Source: Epiperipatus broadwayi
Taxonomy: Eukaryota > Onychophora > Udeonychophora > Euonychophora > Peripatidae
Assembly: GCA_028023455.1 (NCBI GenBank)
Contig: JAQFVV010006197.1
Span: forward strand, 17,793,254-17,857,253
Reading direction: 5' to 3'
Length of the DNA stretch: 64,000 nucleotides
Shown piece after piece: positions 12,684-24,609 of the stretch. A program made the translations under genes and the position numbers. Each line of letters opens with the position of its first letter. Position 1 is the stretch's first letter. The notes below the pieces were generated by a model. The model was given only the letters and a program-made list of their open reading frames with translations, had not been told where the DNA came from and ran no database searches.

Positions 12684-13109
12684 TTGCTCTCTTCCATATT
12701 GATATACTATGTTTTGTGTTTCTGGTATGAATGGATGTATAGGCTAGGTACAAGTGATTATGACAACAAAATACAAGAACTCACAGCAGACCAATACAGG
12801 AAATTGTCAAAAAATTCAATACTGAGTATGGAAGCAGAATTACAAGCATTACTCAGAAAGCATCACAGGTACTTCACTGATTCAGAAGAAAGTAAAATAA
12901 CATATTTCAGCAAAATTCTTCATCTTTATGGTCTATCTAAAATTCATAAAAATCAGGTTCCATTAAGATGTATTGTTAGTTCTGGAGATTTACCTTGCCA
13001 AAATTTGGTAAGATGTCTTCTCAAAGTTCTAAGTCCTTTGGCATACAAGACCCAGTCCTTTGTTAGGGATTCTAGACATTGTAGAATTAAACAAGTACAT
13101 GAAAATTGA
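12684..13109 (+). pseudogene. PLE2 reverse transcriptase, N-terminal part
   Basis: The open frame of 141 codons holds the Penelope RT opening: YDNKIQELTADQYRKLSKNS (about residues 24-44), LQALLRKHHRYFT, then YGLSKIHKNQVPLRCIVSS (residues 80-98), the P-K-x-H-K...P-x-R-P-I-V-S block, and SPLAYKTQSFVRDS. A frameshift near 13100 leads to a second frame giving ELTVSFDVECLFTNVP (about 13118-13163), the motif carrying the first catalytic aspartate. Residues before about 12745 are not RT and belong to the junction with the inverted arm. Confidence 0.7.
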
Positions 13110-13845
13110 AAGAATTGACTGTTTAAGCTTTGATGTGGAATGTTTATTCACAAATGTACCATGTGAAGAAGCATTGTCTGTTGTAAGAAAAAAAGATTAA
13201 ATGGTGATAATAGTTTACAAAACAGAACAGCTCTTCCTATTGATAATATAATGGAACTATTAACATTCTGCATAAAAACAACCTACTTTCAATGTACAGA
13301 ATTCTTCCAACAAAATCAAGGAATGGTTATGGGAACACCACTGTCTCCCCTGATCAGCAATATTTACATGGAAGAACTTGAAACCTTAGCCATAAAAACT
13401 CAATATCCACCATTCTTCCAACAAAATCAAGGAATGGCTATGGGAACACCACTGTCTCCCCTGATCAGCAATATTTACATGGAAGAACTTGAAACCTTAG
13501 CCATAAAAACTCCATATCCACCTAAATTTTGGCTTCACTATGTAGGTGATACATTTGTTACATGGCCACATAGTGAAACACTGCTACAAACTTTCTGGAA
13601 ACACACCAACAACATATCCCCTTCAATTAAATTCACAATAGAATCAGAACAAGAACACAAATTGGCATTCCAAGACCCTCATGGCAAAATCAAAACTACA
13701 GTTTACAGAAAACCTACACATAAAGGAAAATACCTAGCCTATACATCCAATCATACCAGAAACACAAAGCATGGAGTTATTCTACCCCCATTGAACAGAG
13801 CAAAACAAATTTATTCAGAAACTGGCATTTGAAAAAAGAAAATAT
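13110..13845 (+). pseudogene. PLE2 reverse transcriptase, catalytic part with an internal duplication
   Basis: The frame 13251-13832 encodes RT motif 4 and beyond. The block from FFQQNQGM to AIKT.YPP is present twice in tandem: 13301-13411 and 13412-13522, a 111-bp in-frame duplication of 37 residues around GMAMGTPLSPLISNIYMEE. It is followed by FWLHYVGDTFVTW, where the YVDD catalytic motif has become YVGD. Then come NNISPSIKFTIESEQEHKLAFQD and a KTTVYRKPTHKGKYL block typical of Penelope RTs. The lost aspartate and the duplicated motif make an active enzyme very unlikely. The frame ends at ETGI near the nested repeat. Confidence 0.8.
13301..13522 (+). repeat. 111-bp in-frame tandem duplication in the PLE2 RT
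   Basis: Two copies starting attcttccaa at 13301 and 13412, 111 bp apart, differing at a few bases (ggttatggg against ggctatggg; caatat against ccatat). The repeat keeps the frame and doubles RT motif 4. Confidence 0.9.
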
Positions 13846-13852
13846 CTATATT

Positions 13853-16752
13853 GTGACAGGAGGGGTGGGTGATCAGGAAGTGGAAGAAAAGTGTGGAGTG
13901 AACACGGGTGACAGAAAATCATCATCACTCACAAGTCAACAACATAAAATGAAATATCTTTTTTTTTTCAGAAATATAAGTAAGGAGATATTTAAGGGAA
14001 CATGAGATCAAGAGATCTCTGTGAGATCATTGAGAGCTCTTAATTCTCCACCATATATATCAACCAGCATTATAAAGTAAAAGCAATTACAAGTAATACT
14101 AATACTCAAAATAAATAACCACTCATCATCAATGATTCACAATAAAATATAATAAAATCAACAATCCATTTTGTCGCTGGATTTGAACAATAAAAAATAT
14201 GAATCAACAGTCAACCTTGAGACTGGATTGGAAATGGGTCTTCTATAGACCAGGCTAACTATTGAATCTTTGCCAGCTTGGGCAATTATTTAACCATTAA
14301 TTCAGAGGCACAAACTAAGTGCTCATCCATCAAAATACATAAGAATCTAACAATAATCAGAAAATCTAAACAATAATGCTGGAATACAAAAACATGCTGA
14401 TCATCATCAATGCTCAGGCCATTTGTAGTGGCCTACTATAAACCTAAGAGACTAAAGCAAAATAAAAGATAACAGTGCATGGGCTTTAAAGAGTAGTCTC
14501 TTTTGTGCCAACCAGGATGATAATTGATCATCTCTGGATGCCCCAAAGTACTAAATACACATCTCCATTCATATACTCATCCTGTGCACAAATCTATCTC
14601 AAAGAACATAAGCTCTATTACTGTATGTGACCAAGAGATGATGGAACCCAATTTTTACAATTAAATAAGTTTATTAATAACAATAAAAAATGAATTAAGG
14701 TCTTATAAGGGTTCTAATTTTGAAAAGTATATATATACACATTAAAATTTTTACATTGATTTACATGGTTAAAAGGCCATTCAGCACACAGGTATGTGGC
14801 TTGATACAAAATAAACATATTTGAATTGACATTTAATTTTAAAAAATGATCAAAAATTTTACATGTGTCTATCTGACATACCCTGTTATTTACAATACAA
14901 TTGACATATATATGCACACATATGTGCATGGGCTTGTTCAACATATTTGACTTATTATAAAATAATTACCAGAATCTGAAGTGATATAAAAATTCAATAA
15001 ATGATTAAAGTTTCAGTTAAATGATATACATTTTACATACTAGGTTTACTGAAATGTACATATAAATAATTTGCACAGGTGTGCGATATATTAATTTATT
15101 TACACAACATTAGTATTTATCACAATAAAATCATTACGGATTATTCTCGTAATTTAATTCTCTTTGCTGAATAGACTTTTTTTTTTTACTTAAAATAAGT
15201 ACTATCAAATTTTTCACAGATGATTGTAAAATGTCTTTCTCTCTTTTTTTTTCATAAACGCTAGATAAAATCATTTTATAGAATTAAAAATATATAAATT
15301 TCAAAATGTCTTTTTGCTTGATTAGTTAACGCTGATGAAGTAGGCAAGGTGAGATAGGAAAAGTGAATATGTGAACTGCAGCTCCCATGCCATGATAGGT
15401 AGACAGTCAAGCATGGACCATCAGAACACAAGGCCATGATGTCACTAGAAAATACCTCATTTTTAAGCACTGCGTCTTCTAAGTACCTAGACAGATCATC
15501 CTCAAAGAGTAGCATCCAGAAAAAAAAGGCATTGAGCCATCCCTGCTCATCTCTAAGATTTAGGGGTATAAATGAGGTCTATTCATGAGACCAAGGTCTA
15601 CTCCTGAGGCCTATATATATATTTTCACCACTGGACTACCCTGGGAGCTCAACATCTAGGTCTAGACAGTGCTGAGCCTATATTTCAGAGCATCATGAAC
15701 ACACTGCATCCAGACAGCCCTGCTCAACTATACACCCACCATAGACATGAAAAGTACAAATTCATGCATCACTTTCAAAATGTAATTTTACTAAAGAAAT
15801 TATTTAAAATTTCGTAATCATATATAACTTTACTCACCACAGCTGTATATATTTCTATCTGTTCTTCTCTGCATTTAGATATGTCAGCATATATATATAA
15901 TTGCTTCTTCACCAAGCTTGGGTGCCTGGTAAGTTTGGTTTTAGGGATCATCATCAGGAAAAAGTATAATCCATGCATAATGTTGGTCATAGTTGGTCTC
16001 CCATCTGTATAGAACTGTTCCAGGCAAGCAGCTATCTTGGTTTAATAGATTTCAAGCAAGCAACTGTTCTCTCCATATTTAAGGCTATGAATTTCAGCAC
16101 AAAGAAATGGGTCATTTTCTCCATGTGAATTCAAACTCCTGCCAAGAAAACAGTAGCAGTTCCTGAATTTACTGTCCTGCCTTCAGCCATATTACTTCAT
16201 GGTAGATATTTTGCCAACTTTCTGGTCAGCTAAAACCAACTACTGCAAACTTCAAATAAGTTGCAACAAAATATTGTAAACAACTTTGCACTGACTTGTT
16301 CTGATAAAAAAACTACTATCAGACTGTTCTCTTCAAATATCACTATCCAGACTGGAGCTAATTTTGTTATCAGCCCTTTTAGAGAATCCTCTAAGGTGAT
16401 AATAACACCTTGATTGAAAACAGTTTTTATTTTTATCTCTCTAATCCCTTTGAAAACATACATGTTTTAATTAATCAAAAAAAATTTCAAAAACAAGTAT
16501 TGTGTTTTTACATTTCACAATCAGAATAGTAATACTATATACATATTCAGACCTTTTAAAGGTTAATTTATAAATCAATATTTTAAATCAGAGTTATTTA
16601 TTTATTTATTTTATTTCAATGAATGTAGAAAATATCTACTATAATTTTTGTCTGTGTTTATTTCTAGTTTTCCTTTCAACTTTATATATATATATATTTA
16701 TGCACACACACTATATTCATGTATGCTATGTAATCCAACTGATTACAATATA
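13853..16752 (+). repeat. Repeat family 1, copy B (2.9 kb, nested in PLE2)
   Basis: It lies between the RT and endonuclease parts of PLE2. The inverted arm (12600-12675) shows the uninterrupted junction, which places the insertion at a tatat motif kept on both sides. It is homologous to copy A (4773-7512) over most of its length. A GC-richer segment at about 15310-15770 has no counterpart recognised in copy A and may be a further insertion or a loss in copy A. No ORF worth naming, no terminal inverted repeats and no tail were seen. Confidence 0.6.
15310..15770. other. GC-richer segment within repeat family 1 copy B
   Basis: Base composition rises clearly here (for example around 15360-15440 and 15640-15730) compared with the flanks. 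The sequence includes short internal near-repeats of the form agtctattcatgagacc/ggtctactcctgaggcc near 15575-15615. It encodes nothing recognisable and is not seen in copy A. Confidence 0.35.
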
Positions 16753-17350
16753 GAACAAACTCTTATGAAAAATTATTATCCATCAGCTGTTATTAAGAAA
16801 TGTTAAATAGACACCAAAAAGAACCATCAAGAGAAAAAACAATTTATTGGTACTGTAGTGTACCCATACATTCCAAAAAATAGACAAATTAAGGAAAATT
16901 TGCAATCAGTATAACATAAGAACAGCTTTCCAGAGCCATACCATACTATGAGAAATTCTAAGATCTACAAAGCCTAAACTTGAAATGCTGAAAAGAAAAA
17001 ACTTCATCTATGAAATACCATGTGAATGTGGAAGAATATATTGGTGGGACCAGTCATCCCATTGAAAAGTGCTTAGCAAGAATATAAACTGATGATTAGA
17101 AGAGAGAAAAGAGATGTGTCTAAGGTAGTAAACCATATATGTGCCAATGAACATATGTTCAATTGGGAAAACACAAAAATATTGGATAGAGAAGAAAAGG
17201 TACAAAGAAGAAAATTTAAAGAAGCTGCTCACATGTCAATGACAAAAAATCCCATAAGCCAACCTAGTGTGACTATACATAATGTATGGAAACCACTAAT
17301 CAACTTTGCTCTTAGATGTAAAGTGAAGAAATCAGGAGGAACCTCATAGA
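16753..17350 (+). pseudogene. PLE2 GIY-YIG endonuclease (+ copy)
   Basis: The + strand reads KNFIYEIPCECGRI (about 16999-17040), then EYIGGTSHPIEK in a shifted frame, and LMIRREKRDVSKVVNHICANEHMFNWENTKILDREEKVQRRKFKEAAHMS...[30 protein letters not shown] (17092-17349). This is the GIY-YIG nuclease with the following H...FNW..T.IL..E....RR..EA.....N.IS..S...+..W..L helix-rich part seen in Penelope endonucleases. YIGET has become YIGGT and a frameshift plus a stop separate the two halves. The inverted copy at 11744-12675 is the better preserved. Confidence 0.75.
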
Positions 17351-17397
17351 TAAGTACATGGGATTTTTACTATAATTATATGAGATTTTTACTATCG

Positions 17398-17510
17398 CCT
17401 TTGGCAGGATGGCTCAGTTGGTTACAGCATTACTTTAAAAATTCAATACTCAAGAATCTAAGGGTCCAGGTTTAAATCCCATGCTAGTACTGTTACTGGT
17501 CGAGCCAGTA
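17398..17510 (+). promoter_or_regulatory. tRNA-like module in the PLE2 3' tail
   Basis: A-box tggctcagttgg (17410-17421) and B-box ggtttaaatcc (17469-17479) sit about 48 bases apart in a tRNA-like context (gcctttggcaggatggctc...). The same module appears in the - strand tails at 11949-12012 and 52451-52535. It directly follows the endonuclease stop and precedes the tail motif ctgaagaagagg. Confidence 0.6.
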
Positions 17511-17706
17511 ACATCTGAAGAAGAGGAAAAAATAATACCTCTCAAAATGAAGTGCATATACTAACCTGTTTGATATGCTATTACTAACAGTTGAATGCAT
17601 TTGAATATTTAAATAAAGTTAAATTTTTCTAAAGACATTCAACACTCATATCAGATGATGGAAATAATCCAATATAAAAATACAAGTAAAACTTTCAGAA
17701 AAACAC
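17511..17706 (+). repeat. PLE2 3' tail
   Basis: Tail shared with 11744-11945 (-), 52265-52440 (-) and, partly, 23365-23600. It contains the motif ctattactaacag and a taaataaagttaaatttttctaaagac stretch, and ends in the 13-bp target duplication. Confidence 0.7.
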
Positions 17707-17719
17707 GATGAAGAGAACT
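17707..17719. repeat. Right target-site duplication of PLE2
   Basis: gatgaagagaact, identical to 11731-11743. The downstream bases (gcttcc against tgtatt) differ, so the match ends cleanly. Confidence 0.8.
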
Positions 17720-20059
17720 GCTTCCGGTTGTTGACAAACTTTCTTAATCAAATGAAAATAGCGACAGTTGGCATAAAGATAAGTTTTCTAAAATATTTAA
17801 AAATTACCTAGGTCAGATATTTATGACTGTTCATTTGGATTCGTTAATACCAAGATTTTTTGAAGCAACTCATATAACATAAAGGAGTGTACGTTTATTA
17901 GTTCTACTTTTAAATCTGAAGTCTACATTGGTAAAGGAGAAAATCAGAAATCATATGTATCTTTTGAAAACATGAGAAAATCACATTATTGAGATTCATT
18001 TTTTTGGCCAAAGTGTAGAAAGGGATTACAGTTTCCATAAAAATTATGTCTCTAAAATATACAGAAATTAATATAGTGCAAGATTTATATAACTTGCTCC
18101 AAAATTTGGTTATGATTAAAAAAACCCTTTTTTTAATTTAAGGCTATTAAGGAAATAAAAGATGTTTTCTTGATATTAAACGCATTAACTCCATCTGTGA
18201 ATTGAAAATTATCACAGATAAAGGCAAAAGTCAGATATCTTTCAAGGAATGTGAATTTATTAATATTAAACTGTTATCCATTGATTATTCGGATTTCCAA
18301 TAGATGACTCTAGAATAGAGGGGGAAATATGTTATTTCTGTAAAAAATATGACTAAAAGTAGATTACAATTATTTTTTCAAAATTGGTGAAACTTTAGAA
18401 AATAAATTAATTTTTGTAATTGATTTCGAATAGATATATTTTCATCATCATCATTAGATATCTGCGGAAAAGCAAGTTCGGTATATCAAACTAAGCCACA
18501 TTTCCAAACTTATTTGACTTTGATGAATTTCTCGTAAACTCAGTATTCCTCTGGTCTCTTCTGCACCTTCCAACATATTTATAATTAAACAAATGTTTAA
18601 CCGAAGTTCCTCTTCATAATTTTTTTAAAAATCAATCTTTTTTTGTTTACTTTTTTTTAACTTTATAAATCATATTCTTCGAATTCATATTTCTACCCCC
18701 CGCCCCCCTCAATGTTTTCTCTTAGTTATGAGTTACATAGCAAACAAAACATTTAATAATCTCTTTTTAGATCCAAATGGTTCTGATTAACTATATATGT
18801 ATGTATTCCTTCTAATGAAATTTTCTGGATGTATTCGTCACAAATGTCTAAAATGATTTATAAGAAAAACTAATAATATTAAAGTTTTATAATTGCGAAA
18901 ATAAATTTCAAATAATGAGAGTAAAGAAAATCTTAAATGAATATAATAAACATTCTCGCAGGAGGTCGCCTCAAACCAATCATTAAAGTAATATGGCCCA
19001 CGATATAAATATCGTTTATTTTATTAAATAAATGCCCAAAATTCACAGGTAAATTATCTGATTTACTTTTTAAAAATAGTTTTTAAATTGATATTTTAAT
19101 GTTTACTAATATTTATGATCAAAGTGCAGAAAATATTTTAAATCTTTGATTATTTTTATGAGATGTTTTAAAAAAACGTAAGCCCACGACATTAATATAA
19201 GTAAGTGTTGTATGTGTTTGACATACAGAAGATGTCAGGACTGCTTTTCAATGCGTATATTGCTATGAGGATTTGGAAATGATCTAAACAACATGTTACA
19301 AATTAATTATTGATTGTATAATCAAAAATTAGATTTTTAAAATAGATATTGTACCAACGTTTAATTAATTTTTTATTTAATATAATTGATTTTTTTATTT
19401 TTAATAAGATATATGTCATTTAATAATACAGGTTAAAATATCGTATAAATATCCTTATTTTGCGAACTTAATTGTGTTTTAAGTATATAACTATATGCTT
19501 TATGATATAAACTTATAACTTTCAATATTGTGAATATTTTTTTTTTTTATGTCTAAAGAAACTATATAAGCATTTAAAAAAGTATATTTATAGAAGCTTG
19601 TTAAATTTAAATATTATTTTCAAGTTAGTTAATGAATAAAGCTAATTAAAATACAAAATATTGAAATATGTCATGAGGTGAAATAAAAATAGCAATAACA
19701 AAATTTTATAAATCCAGAAATTTTACGATATAATATTAAAAGTAACATTGGTTAGAGAATAATGAAGGAATATCTGAAAGTGTTAAAGAATGGAGCGCGG
19801 TACAAAAAAGCTTGGAGAAGATAATTTGAAGTAATTTTAGAGCTTGTTTTTGGTAAATCAATAATGGTGATGATTATTATTAGAATAGCAGTAGAAAAAA
19901 TAAATAGTAAGTCCATTAAACTAAGCTCTATCAAGTTGGAGACCTAATTCTGGTTTTGTTTTTAAGATGAACATGATTTTTATTTAATGAGAAAATCTTG
20001 ATATCAGTATAATTATATACACAATAGAATTATTATTAAATTTAATATACACAAAATTT
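17720..20059. other. Non-coding stretch, nothing recognised
   Basis: AT-rich sequence with no supported gene on either strand. A pyrimidine/CpG-poor run and a short C-rich run (ctaccccccgcccccctc, about 18696-18713) are the only compositional oddities. Confidence 0.5.
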
Positions 20060-20350
20060 GATATAAGAATATATATTGATAACAATTCACGAAACTCCCT
20101 TCTTAAGGCTTTAAAGGAAATGAGCAGAGCAAATTTCCTAATTACTCCATATTCTTTTGTCATTGCACCTGTTATTACTATATGATTATTCATCTGATAA
20201 ATGAATTTAAAATTAAACATCATGACCTTTTTTTTCAGTTTATATTAATAACAAATCACCAAACTTTCTGCTTAATAAATTATTTGAGGTCTTAAAGGAA
20301 TTGAGCAGGGCAAATTTTCTAATTAATGCACTCATTGAAATGCTTTTGTT
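20060..20350 (+). repeat. Diverged local duplication upstream of the RTE LINE
   Basis: The stretch around 20080-20150 (aacaattcacgaaactccc ... cttaaaggaaatgagcag ... caaatttcctaatta) recurs at about 20248-20330 (aacaaatcaccaaactttc ... cttaaaggaattgagcag ... caaattttctaatta). The second copy leads directly into the LINE. Both are probably RTE endonuclease-region sequence. Confidence 0.6.
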
Positions 20351-20359
20351 TAGAGCAAA

Positions 20360-22640
20360 TAACATGTTAAAATTGTCATAGAAAACTTTAATACTAGAAT
20401 TGGTGAACGATTAAAAGATGAAAGTACTGTAGGTAAAATTTGGTTATGGTGATAGAAATGTGAGAGGACACAGAACTTGGGTATTTGCAGAAAAAGAGAA
20501 AAACTATTATGGGTTCTTTGTTTGAGAAAAATACTAAATGGAAATAGACATGGAAGCATCTAAGAGAAGGTATAGCAAATTTGGATTATATTTCGACTAA
20601 CAGAAAATATCTATTTCAACATTATAATGTTCTTAATAGATTCAATATAGGAAATGATCATCATTTAATAATGTGATATAATATTAATGATCAAAGAGAC
20701 AAAAATTATTAAGAAAAACAGTATTATATTCTTAACCTTCAGAAACATTCCAATGAATTTAAATTAGAACTTCAAAATATTGTTAGTTTTTGAAGATGGT
20801 TCAGATTTGAATGAAATGAATAGGAAGATAACTGATACACTATTAAGAATTGCAATAAAAATAGCTGGTGCAAAAAGTAACAATTTACCAGTTAATTTTT
20901 TTCTGAGTCAAGATGATGTATGAAGAAAAGAAGAAATGAAAATATATAAAAGTGATTCATTAAGAAGAATTGAATAACTAAAGTTTTGTAAAGTGGTATA
21001 AAAGAGATTTAATAAGAATATAACTGTGAATTAGCAAGGAAAGCTATAATCTTCAAAGTGTAAAACAACTTCTTGGAATTAGTAGAAAACTTATTTTTAT
21101 TATATGAAGAAAAGATGGAACTGTTACTAAAAAGAGAAATACATCATGAAATATGTGGAAGAGTTCTATAAAGAATTATATATCAATAAAGAGAGAGAAA
21201 AAAAAATATCACTACAATTATTACATCTTCTGAATTCTCCAACATTTTAAATGAAGAAGTGAGATATGCAATTAAATCTAAAAGAAGCACATGAAGAAAT
21301 AGAAAAACTTTTGGCCAAGATGTACACCAAATGTCTCGATGATTAAGATGTACCAGATGATTGGAAGAATGCAGTAGTAATATTGGAATTTAGAAAAAGA
21401 TAATAAATAAGATATTCGAAATTGCAGATCTTTTATTCTTTTATCAGTTCTATAGAAAATTTTTATCAATATTATTACAATTCACCTATAGATAACTTTA
21501 GATTTTAAACAATCAAAAGAATAAGCTGGATTTGAAAGTGATTTTAGTACAGTGGATCACATTCAAGTATTGAAAGAAGTTATAGAATGGAGCAATAAAT
21601 ATGAATTGCCATTATGTTTTGGATTTGTAGATTATGAAAAGGCCTTTGATTCTATAAGCATTTTTAATATGACTAAAACATTGAATTGTCAAGCTAGAAA
21701 TCTAGGATAAAAGAATATTATCAAAATGCAACAACAATGGTTACATGATCATACTAAGAAGATTAAATTAAGGTTTATTTCATATGAAACATAAATCAGT
21801 TTTACAAGAAGTATTTTATGAATTAAAATGGAAAGCTGAAGGGCTAAAAATAAATGGAGATTATTTAAATTATCTAGATTTTTTAGATGATTTAGTTGTT
21901 TTTTCAAATAATACTTCAGAGTTTCGGGAAATGTTGCAAGAGCTATCTTATGAATAAGAAAATAGGGCTACAGATAAGTGCTAAGAAATCTAAAGGAATG
22001 TTAAATAAATTTTTTCAGAAAAAAAAAAAAGATTGATAAACATGAATTAAAAGAAGTTAACAATTATAAATATCTTGGACAGATTATTAATACAATTGGA
22101 AATATGTTGGATGAAATTATTCACAAAATTAAACTTGAAGTGGATAGAAATAACTTAATATTAAAAGGAAATATGCCTCTATATTTGAAAAGGAAAGTTT
22201 TTAATAGATATGTTTCGCTAATTCCTACTTATGAATTTGAGATTTGAACATTTAACAGAAGAGAAATACAAAGACTGCAGACCACTCAACAAAATATGGG
22301 GAGATTGTGCTAGGAGTAATGAGAAAAGATCGAAAGTGAAATACATGGGAGAGAAAACAAATTGATATCCCTGAGACCATTTTGAAAAAATTAATGGAGT
22401 GAAATGAAGCTGCTCTGAACATCTTGTTAGAAAAGATGACAGTAGATAGACAATTAAAGATATTAATCAGATCCCAAGAAATTATAAAAGACATTGAAAG
22501 AAGCCACATGTGAGATGGTTGAATGAAATAAGGAAGTTTGCTGGTGTGTTATCACGAACAGAGATAGGAGAAATTTGATTAAACTTGAGTAGAATGAATC
22601 AATAATAATTGAAAATGGCATTGATAATGATGAACCATAG
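20360..22640 (+). pseudogene. RTE-clade LINE, endonuclease plus reverse transcriptase, heavily broken
   Basis: Broken frames give, in order: an AP-endonuclease stretch (VIENFNTRIGERL near 20375-20410, GNRHGSI-like, IDYISTNRKYLFQHYNVLNRFNIGNDHHLI near 20585-20670); a linker with KFCKVV*KRFNKN; RT start (GVRYAIKSKRS-like near 21255); and SKYELPLCFGFVDYEKAFDSI (about 21590-21655), the RTE/BovB-type FVDYEKAFDS catalytic block. Next come GLKINGDYLNYL.FLDDLVVFSNNTSEF with FLDD in place of FADD (about 21840-21920), KIGLQISAKKSK, NNYKYLGQIIN, and a C-terminal part with LQTTQQNMGRLCLGVMRKDRK and INRDRRNLIKL. Order and motifs fit RTE well. Dozens of stops exclude function. Confidence 0.75.
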
Positions 22641-23364
22641 TTGTAAAATTTAAAGTTATAATTTTTAAATGGAAAATTGAATCATAGAAAAATTAAATTA
22701 AGAAAAAGATGGGAACCTAGTCACAAATCATCTAGAATGAAATCCAAATTATTTAAATTTTATATTTGTAATAAATTTTATCAAATTTTTATAATTTTTT
22801 CCAAAACTCCTCAATAATGAGAAATTTTTTGAAAATTATTTATTTTAAATACTGATGTAGTAAAAGCTTTTTACAACTGTGATTTTTTTTTTTTTTTTTT
22901 ATGAATTAAAAAAACTTGCAATTTTTTTTCTTAAAAATCAAAAATTTTGATTGAAAATATTTTTAAACATGCTAAACAGAATTTTATTAGAAACAAAGTA
23001 ATGTGATTTTTTCTAGTTGAATTTAAATGATGGCCATTACATATATTATCTTTTTTTATAATATTATTTTTGATAATAAAGATGAATAAAATCATTAGTA
23101 CTTATTATTGAAATCATTAAAAAATAAAATAATTATCAATAATAGTATAGGATATATTTGCAAGTAACTATTCCAAGTATTCATTATATATTTAAAAATA
23201 AAAAATTATAAATTAAAAAAAAAATCATATAGGAGAAATAATTTTATTTAATTCTTGTCACATTAACAAGTTTGTAAAAACATGTTTCTGGATGTTTGTC
23301 TAATAAATTATGGTGATGGCATCTTATTTATAATTATATGTTGAAGTATATCCATTATCTAAAA
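22641..23364. other. Non-coding stretch, nothing recognised
   Basis: AT-rich sequence with homopolymer runs (a 19-base T run at about 22886-22904). No gene or transposon protein recognised. Confidence 0.5.
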
Positions 23365-23610
23365 TTGTTAAATATTTTTAGAAAAATTTAACTTTAATTA
23401 AAACTAAATACATTCATCTGTTACTAATAGCATACAGAATAGCGTTGTTGGTTAAAGCATTTTATTTTATTCCATGATAGGCCAGCATTACCTGGTGAAG
23501 AGAGGAGAATAAATACCACTTGTAATATATTTTATGCTAGTTTCTGTGGTATTACTAACAATTGAATGTATTTGAAAAGTTTAAATAAACATTGGATTTT
23601 ATAAAACCTT
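23365..23610. repeat. Inverted pair of PLE2-type tails without a body
   Basis: The left half (about 23370-23445, - orientation) matches the PLE2 tail (tagaaaaatttaactttaat ... catctgttactaatagcata). The right half (about 23450-23605, + orientation) gives ttggttaaagcat ... ggccagcattacctggtgaagag ... gtattactaacaattgaatg ... taaataaacattggatttt. Only the tail ends remain, back to back, with no RT or endonuclease between. Confidence 0.6.
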
Positions 23611-24609
23611 AGTCGAATATATAATTACAAATGTTGCTGGATTTTTTTTAATGATATTGATAACTTTATGTAAAAGTTATTTAAATAAATTTTTTAGTAA
23701 TTCTGATTATTTTATATTTGTTTTTTTATATTTCAAAATTGTTATCTTTTTTTGTATTTATTTTTTAAATTGAAAAAAAAAAAATCTTAACTGTAACATG
23801 TAAAATTCTTACATTGGATTTTTACTGGGAATTTGTTTTTTTCAAGCATTTTTATTAATTTATTAATTTTACTATTTTAATAATTTAAAAAAAAATTGAA
23901 AAATTGTATAATGAATAGTTTTTTATTCTGATTTAGATGATCAGCCTGAAATTAAGAACTGTAATTTAAATAGACCATTGTACTGTTGGAAAAATATTTA
24001 ACCACAGTTATTAATATTGCTTTAGAATTAATGAGCTAGAATTTGTGAAAAGAATATTATTTGAAAATTTTTATAATTTTTTTTTTTAGATGTGAACATT
24101 TATAATTTCTTGATATAATCTTTAATTTATCAACGTGAAAATTATTTAATTACATGTTTGTAACTTTTGGAATATAAGGTAAGTTAATATTTAAAAATTG
24201 TTTTAAAAGTATATATGTATTTAAATATGCAGAGGAGTCATAATGTTTCTAATCATGACATATGGGCAACAACTTTAAATGATCATATGATAAAATCACA
24301 TCTTTTTTCAATTTTAATGCCATTCCCACTTCATTCATATTTGATGTAGATAGTTGATTGTGCAATTCAATAAGAAAATTATGAATTAGTGGCTATGAAT
24401 GTATTATTGTTTCTCAGTTAGAAGTTCCTTAACAAGTTGTGGATTTGGTATAGTTTTATTGTTTTATTGTCTTGAAATCCAAAACTTAGCAAGATATAGT
24501 AATCTGATTTAGAGCTTGAGTAAAAATTAACTTTCAGTATGATTTTATATACATTTTTGCAAATATTTCTCAAAAAAGTATATTTTTGTAAATATGTATA
24601 TTATTTTTA
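23611..24609. other. Non-coding stretch, nothing recognised
   Basis: AT-rich homopolymer-dense sequence. No gene, RNA or repeat family member recognised. Confidence 0.5.

Larger units (their letters stand above)
11744..17706 (+). mobile_element. Penelope-like element PLE2 with 13-bp target duplication
   Basis: The 13-base motif gatgaagagaact flanks the element at 11731-11743 and 17707-17719, which is good evidence that everything between arrived as one insertion, later enlarged by a nested repeat. Order: inverted 3' part (11744-12675, -), reverse transcriptase (about 12760-13845, +), nested repeat family 1 (13853-16752), endonuclease (about 16760-17350, +), tRNA-like module (17398-17480) and 3' tail to 17706. 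The outer arms are inverted repeats: ttgtatttttatattgga on the left matches the end of the right arm. All proteins are broken. Confidence 0.8.
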
